Below are positions 55,910-64,000 of a stretch of DNA of 64,000 nt, in pieces (within the stretch, counting starts at the first letter, position 1; every line of letters begins with the position of its first letter). Made by a program: the position numbers and the translations under genes. Under the pieces are notes generated by a model that was given only the letters and a program-made list of their open reading frames with translations, was not told the DNA's origin and did no database searches. Source of the stretch: Simmondsia chinensis (taxonomy: Eukaryota > Streptophyta > Magnoliopsida > Caryophyllales > Simmondsiaceae); NCBI GenBank assembly GCA_018398585.1, contig JAGTTD010000010.1, positions 27,816,638 to 27,880,637 on the forward strand, read 5' to 3'.

Positions 55910-56618
55910 GAGGGGCTTATTCCGAGGTTTGGCATTGAAGTTGAAATATTTTCTTAGGGTTTCTGAAATTGTTTCGAAGATCTAATTGGAGAGAAAAATT
56001 TTGGTTAAAATTTTTCTTTCCCTAGTTTAATAATTTTAGGAGCCCATCCTCCGGGAAGTTCGAGGTAATTGCGTAGAATGTCTCGAGGTCTCAATTTTGA
56101 AGAATATTATTGTCCTTCTGTTTTTTCTTTTATTGGCGCAATTCCAGGTATGTTGTTTCTGTTTATTTATAGTATTCGTTATGATACCTATTTAAGTTTA
56201 TGTATTGTTATGAATGTATTAAAGTAAAAGGCTTGTAGATCTAAATTAAGAATTTAGATCTGTTGATTTAAATTATGAATTTAAGTCAGCAGATTTAAAA
56301 TTAGGAATTTTAAATCAACCCTAGGTTTAGAGTTATGAATTCTAAACCCGTTCCACTGCGTAAACTTTAGGGAGAATTTTTGAAATTCATTCCAGCAACC
56401 GGCATTAGGGCAAAGGGTTTATACCTATTCCCAGGAACTCTCGCACGTGAGGTGTCACGAAGCATGACTCTCCAACCGGGGGCTTAGGTAGAGAGAAGAG
56501 TCTTCTGCTCTAAGTGCTCTAATAGGTGCCTATTGCTGTGACCATAGTTGAGAACTGTGAACCCAATAGTTAGCATCAGAGTTTATTTTTGAACAAAATT
56601 CATATCTTTTTCCCAACA

Positions 56619-57236
56619 GCGCAGGCCATGCAAAAGAGGTGCGTGATGATACCCGAGTCTTAATAGAAGCACAAAAGCTGCAGGAGAAGAAGGGATGGCT
56701 ATACGACTCATCATCTGAACCACATAGCACACATGCAGACAGGACGCCTTGCACCCGATGTCTCAACAATCTGTCATGGGTCCAAAGTCACTCATATTGG
56801 AAAGCCACAGAATGAAGGAATGCCTCGGAATGTGCAACCAGAACTAAAGGAGATGGTGGATCCCTCCTGCTATGGATCATCTCCCAAGCTGATCTGGTGG
56901 TGAAAACCCTTGAGCGGTCACCCATCCACCTGATATAATGTACAAGACCCTGCTAAGGTCTGAAATCAACAAACACCCAAATAGGCAGCAGCTCATCCTA
57001 ATCCTGAGGAAACCGCCACTGATCTGCCTCAATAATAGCTGAAACACGTGAGACCCATAGGTGACAAGTGGAGGATAGAGGAGATGCGTGAACCGCCCCT
57101 CCAAACGTCCACATGGTGCCCAAGGAGCAGTATCTGGATAGTCCCCAATGATATGCTTGAAAGCCCTGTCACACAACGGCGTAACCCAAATGATACTCCT
57201 CCAAGACCAAGGAAATGACCCCTTAGCCTGAACCTC
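56619..57236 (-). pseudogene. LINE ORF2 zinc-binding end
   Basis: In reverse, from about 57,176: 'FKHIIGDYPDTAPWAPCG' and later 'LRHRVQGVLSACVLCGSDD' followed by 'SYSHPFFSCSFC' (56,650-56,780). The C-x2-C...H-x4-C pattern is the zinc-binding RVT domain near the end of plant L1 ORF2. It continues left at 48,644 and right at 61,604. Confidence 0.8.
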
Positions 57237-57640
57237 TGTTAACTACCAAATCTAAATTGATAGCTAACCTTGTGAAAGAGATTGATTAGGTGAGAAGAGA
57301 ATTGAAAGGGATGAGAAATTAGAGAAATAGATGAGAATTAGAGAGTAATATTCCAAAAGGAAATCATGATTTTATTCAATGAATGAAGAGATTACAAGAG
57401 TTAGATCTATTTATAATAGATCTAGGTACATTGCACTAGAACACCAAAACCCCCTAACCAACTAACTGAATTTGGCGCCCAAACACAAAGGAGCCACCAC
57501 TCCTGACCAGTAGGACCTTAACCCGACTCTAGGCACCAATTGGCCTGCCAACAAGCAATTAAAAACAAGACTTAAGCAATCACAAAACAACACATGAGCT
57601 ACAAGACTAATTACATCCAAAAACTCAAGGATTTATAACA
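57237..57640 (-). repeat. Chromovirus 3' LTR (404 bp)
   Basis: Plus strand TGTTAACTACC...GGATTTATAACA. The TATA box on the minus strand (TATAAATA) is at 57,408-57,415. Confidence 0.95.
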
Positions 57641-57654
57641 TTCCCTTCCCCTTC
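57641..57654 (-). other. Polypurine tract, chromovirus
   Basis: The minus strand reads GAAGGGGAAGGGAA directly before the LTR start. Confidence 0.9.
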
Positions 57655-57669
57655 AGAAGATCCTTGTCC

Positions 57670-59330
57670 TCAAGGAGAAAAACTTGGAAATTGACTCTTC
57701 AAAAATGTAGGATTCCCCCATGTAACCACACTCTTGTCCAAGTTGAGCCACTGCACCAGAATCTGCTGGAAAGCTCCCTCAGCACCTGCAATCACATTCT
57801 GCTTCTTAATAGCAACCGGCCCAAGCGGCAATGCACCATTTGCTCCAACTTCTGGTGGAGACCGTGAGCTTCTAACTCCTTTTTTTACCTGCTTTTTGAG
57901 TAATGATACATGGAACATTGGATGAATGTATGAATGAAGAGGTAAATCAAGTTTGTAAGCAACTTTGCCTATCTTCTCCAAAATTTTGTATGGGCCAAAG
58001 AAACGAGCACTTAGCCTGACATTCTTCCTGACAGCCAAAGAAGACTGTCTATAAGGTTGTAATTTGAGGTAGACCATGTCTCCAACTTCATAATTTTTGT
58101 CTACCCTCTTTTTATCATCATAAAATTTCATTCATGCTTGAGCTTAATGAAGATTACCGTTAAGAACCTGCAACATCTGCTTCCTCATCTGGATGAAGTT
58201 GTCTGCTGCAGAATCAGATGTCTTAGGCCGCTGCTGCATCAATGGGGAAGGAGGAGCATACCCATATAAGGCTTGGAAAGTAGAAGTGCCAATGGATGCA
58301 TGAACATGGGTGTTGAACCAATATTCAGCTGAGGAGAGCAAATGATTCCACTCTCTAGGCCGTGAGAAAACCATGCTCCGAAGGTACTGCTCAATACATT
58401 GGTTGACATGCTCGGTTTGTCCATCCGTTTGGGGATGATAGGATGAACTAAGTGCCAATGTAGTACCCAACAACTTGAACAAATCCCTCCAAAAAATGCT
58501 TGTAAAGATCTTGTCCCGATCAGAAATAATGAATTGAGGCAACCCATGTAACTTATATATGTTGTCTAAGAAGCTCTTAGCCAATCTCTCAGCTGTAATA
58601 GGCCGGATAAGTGATATAAAATGACTATATTTGGTGAAGCGATCTACCACTATCCAAATTACCTCCCTATACTCAGACTTGGGAAGTCCTTCTATAAAAT
58701 CCATGCTTATGTTGATCCAAGCACCCTTCGGAATGGGAAGTGGCTGTAAGAGTCCTTGGTATCTAAGATCTCCCAACTTGGTTTGTTGACACACCTCACA
58801 AGACTTAACAAAATCTGTCACTGCCTTCTTCATACCGTGCCAACAGAAGTATGCTTTAAGTCTCTGATAAGTAACTTCAACCCCGGAATGTCCACCCCAA
58901 GCTGATTCATGTGAAGCCTTCATAATCTGATCTCTCAAATTAGTTGACGAGCCAATGTACAGCTTGTTCTGCACCCGGATGATACCCTTCTGCACAGATA
59001 CTTCAGCCTTGCTGTCAACAACATCAGCATTTTTCACCCAAGCTGCAGCCACACACTCTTGAGCAAAGGAGTCCCCTTCATAGGACTTGTTGACTTCATC
59101 CATCCAAGATGGAAAAACAACAGACAATGCACCACAAGAACCTTGCTCGTGGTCCTTAAACCTCCTTGATAAAGCATCCGCAGCCAAATTTTCCTTCCCT
59201 CTTTTACACTCGATTGCATAATCAAGGCCTAGCAACTTCATTAACCCCTTATTTTGAATTCTTTTCACTATCTTTTACTCCAAGAGGTGCTTAAGACTTT
59301 GATGATCTGTTCGAATGATGAACCTATGAC
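57670..59330 (-). pseudogene. Chromovirus integrase with chromodomain-like end
   Basis: 374 open codons (58,144-59,268) start in the RNase H tail ('ADALSRRF'), then the HHCC finger ('HESAWGGHSGV', 'CWHGMKKAV', 'CEVCQQTK') and the core with all three acidic residues: 'ISMDFIEGLPKS', 'LPQFIISDRDKIFTS' and 'YHPQTDGQTEHVNQCIEQYL'. After a frame break near 58,140 the C-terminal part (57,670-58,131) has 'EVGDMVYLKLQPYRQ', 'GPYKILEKIGKVAYKLDLP' (the GPY/F box), 'IHPMFHVSLLKK', and finally 'ILVQWLNLDKSVVTW' and 'FLKSQFPSF', a chromodomain. Chromodomain integrases steer insertion to heterochromatin. Integrase residues look intact, but the frame is split. Confidence 0.9.
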
Positions 59331-59346
59331 CATCCAAGTAATGCCT

Positions 59347-60489
59347 CTATTTCTCAATTGCTAAGTACTCCTTCTCATAAGTGGACATGGCTTGATGTTT
59401 GGGACTAAGTGCTTGACTCAAATAAGCAATAGGCCTTTCATGTTGAGAGAGAACAACCCCACAACGAGTCCCACTCGCATCTGTCTCCAAGATGAAGTCC
59501 TCAGCAAAATTTGGCATGGCCAATTCCTGAGCCACACACATAGCTGACTTATGAGCATCAAAAGCTGCTTGTGCCACTTTGGTCCACTTGAATGCATCCT
59601 TTTTTAGAAACTTAGTTAAGGGCTTTGCATTGGGCCCATAACCTTTAATGAACTTCCTATTATAACCGGTCAATCCCAAGAAACCTCTCAATTGCTTCAA
59701 GGTCATTGGAATGGGCCACTCTTGCATTGCTTGCACCTTGGAAGGATCGGTAGAGACTCCTTCATGAGAGATTACATGGCCCAAATACTCGAGTTTGGAC
59801 TGTGCAAATGAACATTTTGACATCTTAGCAAAAAATCTGTGCTGCCGCATCACCACAAATACCTCTCTTAGGTGAATGAGGTGATCCTCATGGGAAGAAC
59901 TATATATCAATATGTTTTCGAAGAAAACCAACACTAATCTTCTCAAGTAAGGCTTGAAAATGTCGTTCATAGCAGCTTGGAATGTGGTCGGAGCATTTGT
60001 TAAACCAAAAGGCATAACAACGAACTCAAAATGCCCACAGTGTGTTTGTAAAGCAGTCTCGTATATATCCGGCTCAAGGACTTTGATTTGATGATATCCC
60101 TGCCCACGGTGTGTCTGAAAATCAAGTTTAGAGAAGAAATGTGCTCCATATAACTCATCAAGCAAATCGTCAATAACATGAATAGGAAACTTATCTTTCA
60201 CTGTCAAAGAGTTCAATCGGCGATAATCGATGCACATTCTAGCCGTGCCATCCTTCTTCTTCACAAGAATCACTGGTGAGGCAAAAGGTCTATGGCTTGG
60301 TCTAATGAAGCTCATTTGAAGCAACTCATCAACTTGCTTCTCAATCTTTGATTTTTGAGCATGAGCATATCGGTAGGGCCTGATCTTCACTGGATCAGAG
60401 TTAGCTCGAAGCGGTATAGCATGATGAACACTTCTTTGTGGAGCAAGGCTCTTTGGCTGCTCGAAAATGTCCTCAAACTCTTCAATCAA
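59347..60489 (-). pseudogene. Chromovirus reverse transcriptase and RNase H
   Basis: 380 open codons. The RT reads 'FEDIFEQPKSLAPQR', 'PVKIRPYRY', 'EKQVDELLQMSFIRPS', 'VILVKKKDGTARMCIDYRRLN' (family: KKDGSWRMCVDYRALN), 'FVVMPFGLTNAPTTFQAAMN' and 'RRLVLVFFENILIYS'. The last should be V(F/Y)FDDILIYS: the catalytic Asp pair is Glu-Asn. RNase H: 'FILETDASGTRCGVVLSQ' and 'YEKEYLAIEK', then a stop. 'LDFQTHRGQGYHQIKV' shows a small insertion near the second RT block (family: LDLRSGYHQI). The chain is open but catalytically dead. Protease is absent upstream. Confidence 0.9.
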
Positions 60490-60505
60490 GGCCTATTCTA
60501 TTGTT

Positions 60506-61120
60506 CTACGTCACCGGATGAGCTCCTATGGTGTGCAACTGAATCAGGAGGTCTGGATTGCGGGCTTGAACACTGACCAAACAATCTGGAATGGCCTGGT
60601 TCTGTATTTCGATCATGAGCTCCTGCAGCAACCTCAACCACGGAAGGTCGATCATCAACTTATCTGATATGAACTGAAGGTCCAGCTTCTGCTTGTAACA
60701 TAGGAGATTGCCGCGATTTCTATCCAAACTCTCATTCCTGTCTTGATGAACTTGCGGTTGGACCACAACAGCTGGAGGAATAAGCTGACTTGCAGGTTTA
60801 AGAATCGCATTAATTGATGATTCTCCCTGCTTCTTGATTTGATCTTGCAATTTCTCCAGCCTATCCTCCAATTTCGACAATCGATCATCATTTCTTTGAT
60901 GACTTTCCAACTGCATTTGCTGTAATCTTGAGAACATGCATTCTTCTGATTGTAATTGTGAATTCGTAATGTGATCACACCATTCCTTCCTCTGATCAGT
61001 CGTAACATACTCCTTTGAACTGTTTGAACCAACAACAGCAGCATATGACACATCTGGTTGAACAACTGAAGCTATATTGCCACCTCCAGCTCCCGATTGT
61101 GTCCTAACTCCATCAGCCAT
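60506..61120 (-). pseudogene. Chromovirus gag N-terminal part
   Basis: A 204-codon open stretch that starts 'MADGVRTQSGAGGGN' about 60 bases inside the PBS. It contains a coiled coil ('DDRLSKLEDRLEKLQDQI') and then 'RNRGNLLCYKQKLDLQFI'. In chromoviruses the coiled coil is followed by the capsid domain, zinc knuckle and protease; here the frame ends and RT starts 17 bases on, so about 1.2-1.5 kb is deleted. The end of the ORF ('ARNPDLLIQLHTIGAHPVT') looks like non-homologous sequence formed at the deletion. Confidence 0.8.
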
Positions 61121-61180
61121 ACTTTGATTGTGGTTCTTTGATTTTGCCAGCTCAATTCAAGCAATAGATAACTTGAACCA

Positions 61181-61194
61181 GCTCTGATACCAAT
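61181..61194 (-). other. Primer-binding site, chromovirus
   Basis: ATTGGTATCAGAGC on the minus strand, directly after the LTR. Confidence 0.9.
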
Positions 61195-61598
61195 TGTTAA
61201 CTACCAAACCTAAATTGATAGCTAACCTTGTGGAAGAGATTGATTAGGTGAGAAGAGAATTGAAAGGGATGAGAAATTAGAGAAATAGATGAGAATTAGA
61301 GAGTGATTATCCAAAAGGAAATTAGGATTTTATTTAATGAATGAAGAGAATACAAGAGTTAGATCTATTTATAATAGATTTAGGTACATTGCACTAGAAC
61401 ACCAAAACCCCCTAACCGACTAACTGAATTTGGCGCCAAAACACAAAGGAGCCGCCACTCTTGACCAGTAGGACCTTAACCCGACTCTTAGAGCCAATTG
61501 GCCTGCCAACTAACAATTAAAAACAAGACTTAAGCGATCACAAAACAACACACGAGCTACAAGACTAATTACATCCAAAAACTAAAGGATTTATAACA
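61195..61598 (-). repeat. Chromovirus 5' LTR (404 bp)
   Basis: Same length as its partner, next to the PBS complement. About 27 differences from the 3' LTR counted by hand. Confidence 0.95.
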
Positions 61599-61603
61599 AC
61601 CTC

Positions 61604-62935
61604 CCAGAAGCTCCTCCCTCGAAGTCGGTTGGCCTGAACCCACTAAGGCTAGAGGGAATCATGATATGTGAGTAGAATCCAGATGTTCTTCATAATGGAA
61701 GCCCGGTTCCACTCAGCCAAGCGCCGCATCCCAAGACCGTCCTCTTTGCGAGGATAACATAGATGTCTCCAGGCCACCTTTGCTCCCCCAAGGGTCAGCG
61801 AGGTGCCTCTCAAAAGGAAGGTAGCAAGAGTCAACTCAATCTTCTGGACAATCGCCTTTAGAAGAGTGAAGAAGAATGTTCAGAATACCTGGATAGAGAA
61901 AAGTACTGATCTGATAAGTTGCAAATGGCCAGCAAAAGAAAGAGCTCGTGAAGTCCAGAGCTGGATGCGCGCTAAGATGCAGTCCAAGAGAGGCTTACAC
62001 TAGATAAACTGAAGCGTCACGTGATAAGCTACACCCCCAGATATATGAGCGGACACTGCCCCAATCTGAACCCCAAAATGTCTGCAATAGGCTGCTGAAA
62101 CTCAGGATCAACCCTAGATAAGAAGACGGTGCTTTTTACCGCATTCGAGGACGACCCTAAAAGTATGGCAAATCGATCTAACATTTCACGGATAACTGAG
62201 AGACTGCCCTCATCTATCTCACTAAAGATCATCAGGTCATTAGCAAAGCAAAGGTGTGTGAGGCGGGTACGATCACAACTGTAGTGAAATCGAAACTGCG
62301 GATTGGTAATGGCACTATGAAGCAAATCCCGCAGACCTTTAATGGTGATAATGAAGAGATAGGGAGAGAGAGGATCCCCCCTTTTGATACCCCAGCTCGT
62401 GCCAAAGAAACCATGAAGCTTGCCGCTAACGGTGACTGAAAATCTGGCCGTGGAAAGACACTGCCACACCCATCGAATCATAACCTTAGGGATACCCATA
62501 CAACACATAGCAGAGAGGATGAAGTCCCACTGCACTTTGACAAACACCTTGCGAATATCAACAATCAGAGCACACCTAAGCGCCCTTGTCTGAAGGTGAT
62601 AGTCGCACATAAGCTCTTGAGCCAACAATATACTATCCGAAATCCTCCTCCCGGGCATGAAAGCACAATGAGAATAGTCGATCAGGTAAGGAAGCACCCC
62701 TTTCAGCCTGATTGAAATGATCTTAGTGATGCACTTATAGATCACATTGCAATAGGAGATCAGGCGATAGTCGGCAAAGGTGGAGGGATTCTCCACCTTG
62801 GGATCAAGGTGATACGTATAGTGGTCAGGGCACCAAGCATGCGCCTTGACTGAAAGAATGAATGGACAGCTGGCGCTACGTCATGACCCACAATATCCCA
62901 GGCCCTCTTAAAGAAGAGGGAGGTATACCATCAGG
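61604..62935 (-). pseudogene. LINE reverse transcriptase
   Basis: The 255-codon open stretch (62,029-62,796) holds 'NPSTFADYRLISYCNVIYK' (family: FRPISLCNVxYK), 'AFMPGRRISDSILLAQEL', 'ALIVDIRKVFVKVQWDFI' (family: LKIDLxKAYDxVxWxFL), 'GIKRGDPLSPYLFII' and 'THLCFANDLMIFSE'. The last is the F/YADD box with the first catalytic Asp changed to Asn. Upstream near 62,930 'KPPGPDGIPP' is readable. Downstream (61,649-61,834) 'TLGGAKVAWRHLCYPRKED' and 'GLGMRRLAEWNRA' are the RT C-terminal 'W..vC.pk..GGLG.R....N.A' block. The thumb break at 61,604 is the chromovirus insertion. Confidence 0.9.
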
Positions 62936-62999
62936 ACCAGGTGGCTTGCCATCACCCGTAGAGAATAGAGCATCTCTGTCCCCTACATTGGAAATCGGA

Positions 63000-63600
63000 A
63001 GAGTCAACGACTTAGCCTAATCCTTAGAAAGACGAGACTGGAATAGCCCTGAAATATCCTCACGAAGCGGCCCACTGGGCTAAGCCAATAACTCCTTAAA
63101 GTAAGAGGCCCCGGCTTCTAAAATCTCCCCTTCATCATAAGTCCTTCTGTAGTCAGGATGAACGATAGAAGAAATCTGGTTCCTAGCCTACCGATGAGTT
63201 ATAGACTTATAGAAGAACCGGGTACCCTGATCCCCTAAAAAAAGCCAATGGATGCGAGACTTCTGACGGTAGAAAGCCTCCTCATCCCTACACAATCTCA
63301 AATACTCCAGGGATAAATGACACTCTTCCTCTCAAAGTAGCATGCTATCAGGATCATCATCTAAAGCCCTCTGGCCTGCAGCCTTGGCGTCCCTCGTTGC
63401 CACCACTCTAGCCGAGGTATGACTGAAATGCCTAGTATTGAGAGCCTTCAACTCACTCTTCAGCCGCTTCAGCTTCTGAGTGAGCTGATACATAGGGGTG
63501 CCATCAATGCCAGTCTCCCAAACACTCTGCACCGTTGGAATAAACTCCTCATGATCGGTCCAAAAGTTAAATAACTTGAAAAGGAGTCGCGACATTCAGC
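63000..63600 (-). pseudogene. LINE ORF2 linker between endonuclease and RT
   Basis: In reverse, 87 codons (63,332-63,595) read 'SRLLFKLFNFWTDHEEF', 'VWETGIDGTPMYQLTQKLK' and 'LNTRHFSHTSARV', the standard stretch after the endonuclease ('PFRFFNMW...F...V...W'). Further on 'HWLFLGDQGTRFFYK'-like residues appear near 63,250-63,180 in another frame. Broken by stops. Confidence 0.75.
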
Positions 63601-64000
63601 GCTCTCAAAGTCCTCTAACTACAAATGGACAATGGTCGGAATATAGCTCCCACGGGAGGTACTTGAACAGATGAGACAGGGGAAAAATGCAGCAATCCCT
63701 CACTCTTCATGCACTAGTCGAGACGCTTCAGAATGACAAGCGCCTCCATTCGACATGTTGGACCACGTGTAATGCAGCCTGGTATACGGTGTAATTGTCA
63801 GCTTCAACTCATAGACGCAGTCCCTAAAGTTATCCATGCGACCAGGCCAAGTGTCCTGGCCGCCCGTCCTATCACTAGGTCTTAGGATAGCATTAAAGTC
63901 CCCTAGGAGTATCCAAGGCTCCTCCAGAACGCCCACACTGGCTCCTCAAATATACTGTTAAAGCTCTCGACGAGGCCCTGGCTCATTAAAGTCGTAGATG
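63601..64000 (-). pseudogene. LINE endonuclease, partial at the window edge
   Basis: 78 open codons (63,700-63,936) read 'EPWILLGDFNAILRPSDR' with the GDFN metal/catalytic motif of APE-type endonucleases, then 'YTRLHYTWSNMSNGG', the TWxN box. The N-terminal part lies outside the window. Confidence 0.85.

Larger units (their letters stand above)
48645..56618 (+). repeat. Solo Copia-A LTR (long form), itself interrupted
   Basis: It starts TGTTAGGAACAG and ends TTTTTCCCAACA, with flanks GTGCA (48,640-48,644) and GCGCA (56,619-56,623), a 5-bp target duplication with one change. Without the nested element at 49,160-54,901 it is about 2.23 kb, a complete LTR. No internal Copia-A sequence is present, so it is a solo LTR left by LTR-LTR recombination. 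The TATA box is at 55,902-55,909. Its long-form extension starts near 56,395. Confidence 0.9.
57237..61598 (-). mobile_element. Ty3/gypsy chromovirus with internal deletion
   Basis: A 4.36-kb element with 404-bp LTRs (57,237-57,640 and 61,195-61,598; about 93% alike by hand), a perfect 5-bp target duplication ACCTC (57,232-57,236 and 61,599-61,603), PBS at 61,181-61,194 and polypurine tract at 57,641-57,654. Order in reverse: gag start, RT, RNase H, integrase, chromodomain-like end. That order and the chromodomain place it in the chromoviruses; the short LTRs suggest the Reina type. Gag C-terminus and protease are missing and the RT catalytic pair is changed, so it is inactive. It sits inside LINE sequence. 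Confidence 0.9.
47234..64000 (-). mobile_element. Reverse L1-type LINE split by three insertions, runs off the window
   Basis: In reverse: endonuclease (63,700-64,000 and beyond), linker (62,930-63,600), RT (61,604-62,930), then beyond a chromovirus the thumb and zinc-binding end (56,619-57,236), beyond a solo LTR the last ORF2 residues (48,261-48,644), and beyond a hAT MITE the 3' tail ending in a T-rich tract (A-rich on the coding strand) at about 47,234-47,252. Without the insertions about 3.5 kb of the LINE lies in the window. The order and continuity across all three insertion sites are clear. It predates everything inside it. Confidence 0.85.

Noticed and set aside
1..64000. Any host protein-coding gene, tRNA or rRNA
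   Set aside because: All frames longer than about 100 codons resolve to transposon proteins or low-complexity sequence, apart from the unexplained LARD ORF; no tRNA A/B box pairs or rRNA segments were recognised by eye.

Overview
This window looks like intergenic, transposon-packed DNA from a flowering plant. It is AT-rich, every LTR element primes from a tRNA-Met-type site (TGGTATCAGAGC or a close variant), and the element set is typical of angiosperms: Ty1/copia of the Tork and SIRE types, a Ty3/gypsy chromovirus, L1-like and RTE-like LINEs, a CACTA (En/Spm) transposon and hAT-type MITEs. I found no host gene, tRNA, rRNA or CRISPR array. Nearly every coding stretch is a broken transposon gene.

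Left half (1-44,853). An old LTR fragment (1-1,395) and a reverse copia integrase/RT relic (1,396-2,886) lead into a reverse SIRE-like copia element. I place its 3' LTR at 2,887-4,382, its pol remains at 36,348-39,390, its gag at 42,640-43,330 and its 5' LTR at 43,495-44,853. It is split by a forward Tork-type copia element, here called Copia-A (about 5,130-36,347). That element is in turn split by a reverse copy of its own family (12,132-20,789, with a perfect 5-bp target duplication TTATG) and, inside its 3' LTR, by a 13.3-kb CACTA element (21,375-34,684). The SIRE gag also carries a scrambled block (39,391-42,640) with an L1 fragment, a Copia-A LTR piece and four copies of a short LTR-like repeat.

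Right half (44,854-64,000). A forward L1 endonuclease fragment and a Copia-A LTR piece are followed by a reverse L1-type LINE that runs from its T-tract at about 47,234 past the window end. Three insertions split it: a GGACCG-rich hAT MITE (47,343-48,260), a solo Copia-A LTR (48,645-56,618) and a chromovirus (57,237-61,598, target duplication ACCTC). The solo LTR contains a non-autonomous LTR element (49,160-54,901) with matched 543-bp LTRs but a large unrecognised reading frame in place of gag-pol. That frame is cut by a second hAT MITE (49,981-50,752).

Most unusual items: (1) the CACTA element is a giant inverted repeat, with two arms of about 6.05-6.1 kb, each carrying a transposase gene, around a 1.2-kb single-copy loop; its transcripts could form a long hairpin RNA. 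(2) The LTR element at 49,160 carries an unrecognised large ORF. (3) Copia-A has two LTR length forms, the longer ending in about 220 extra bases that follow an internal boundary/PBS-like motif, and a leader with several short stem-loops kept in diverged copies. (4) Both Copia-A bodies share the same gag deletion. Percent identities in this report are hand estimates over stated stretches, not computed alignments.
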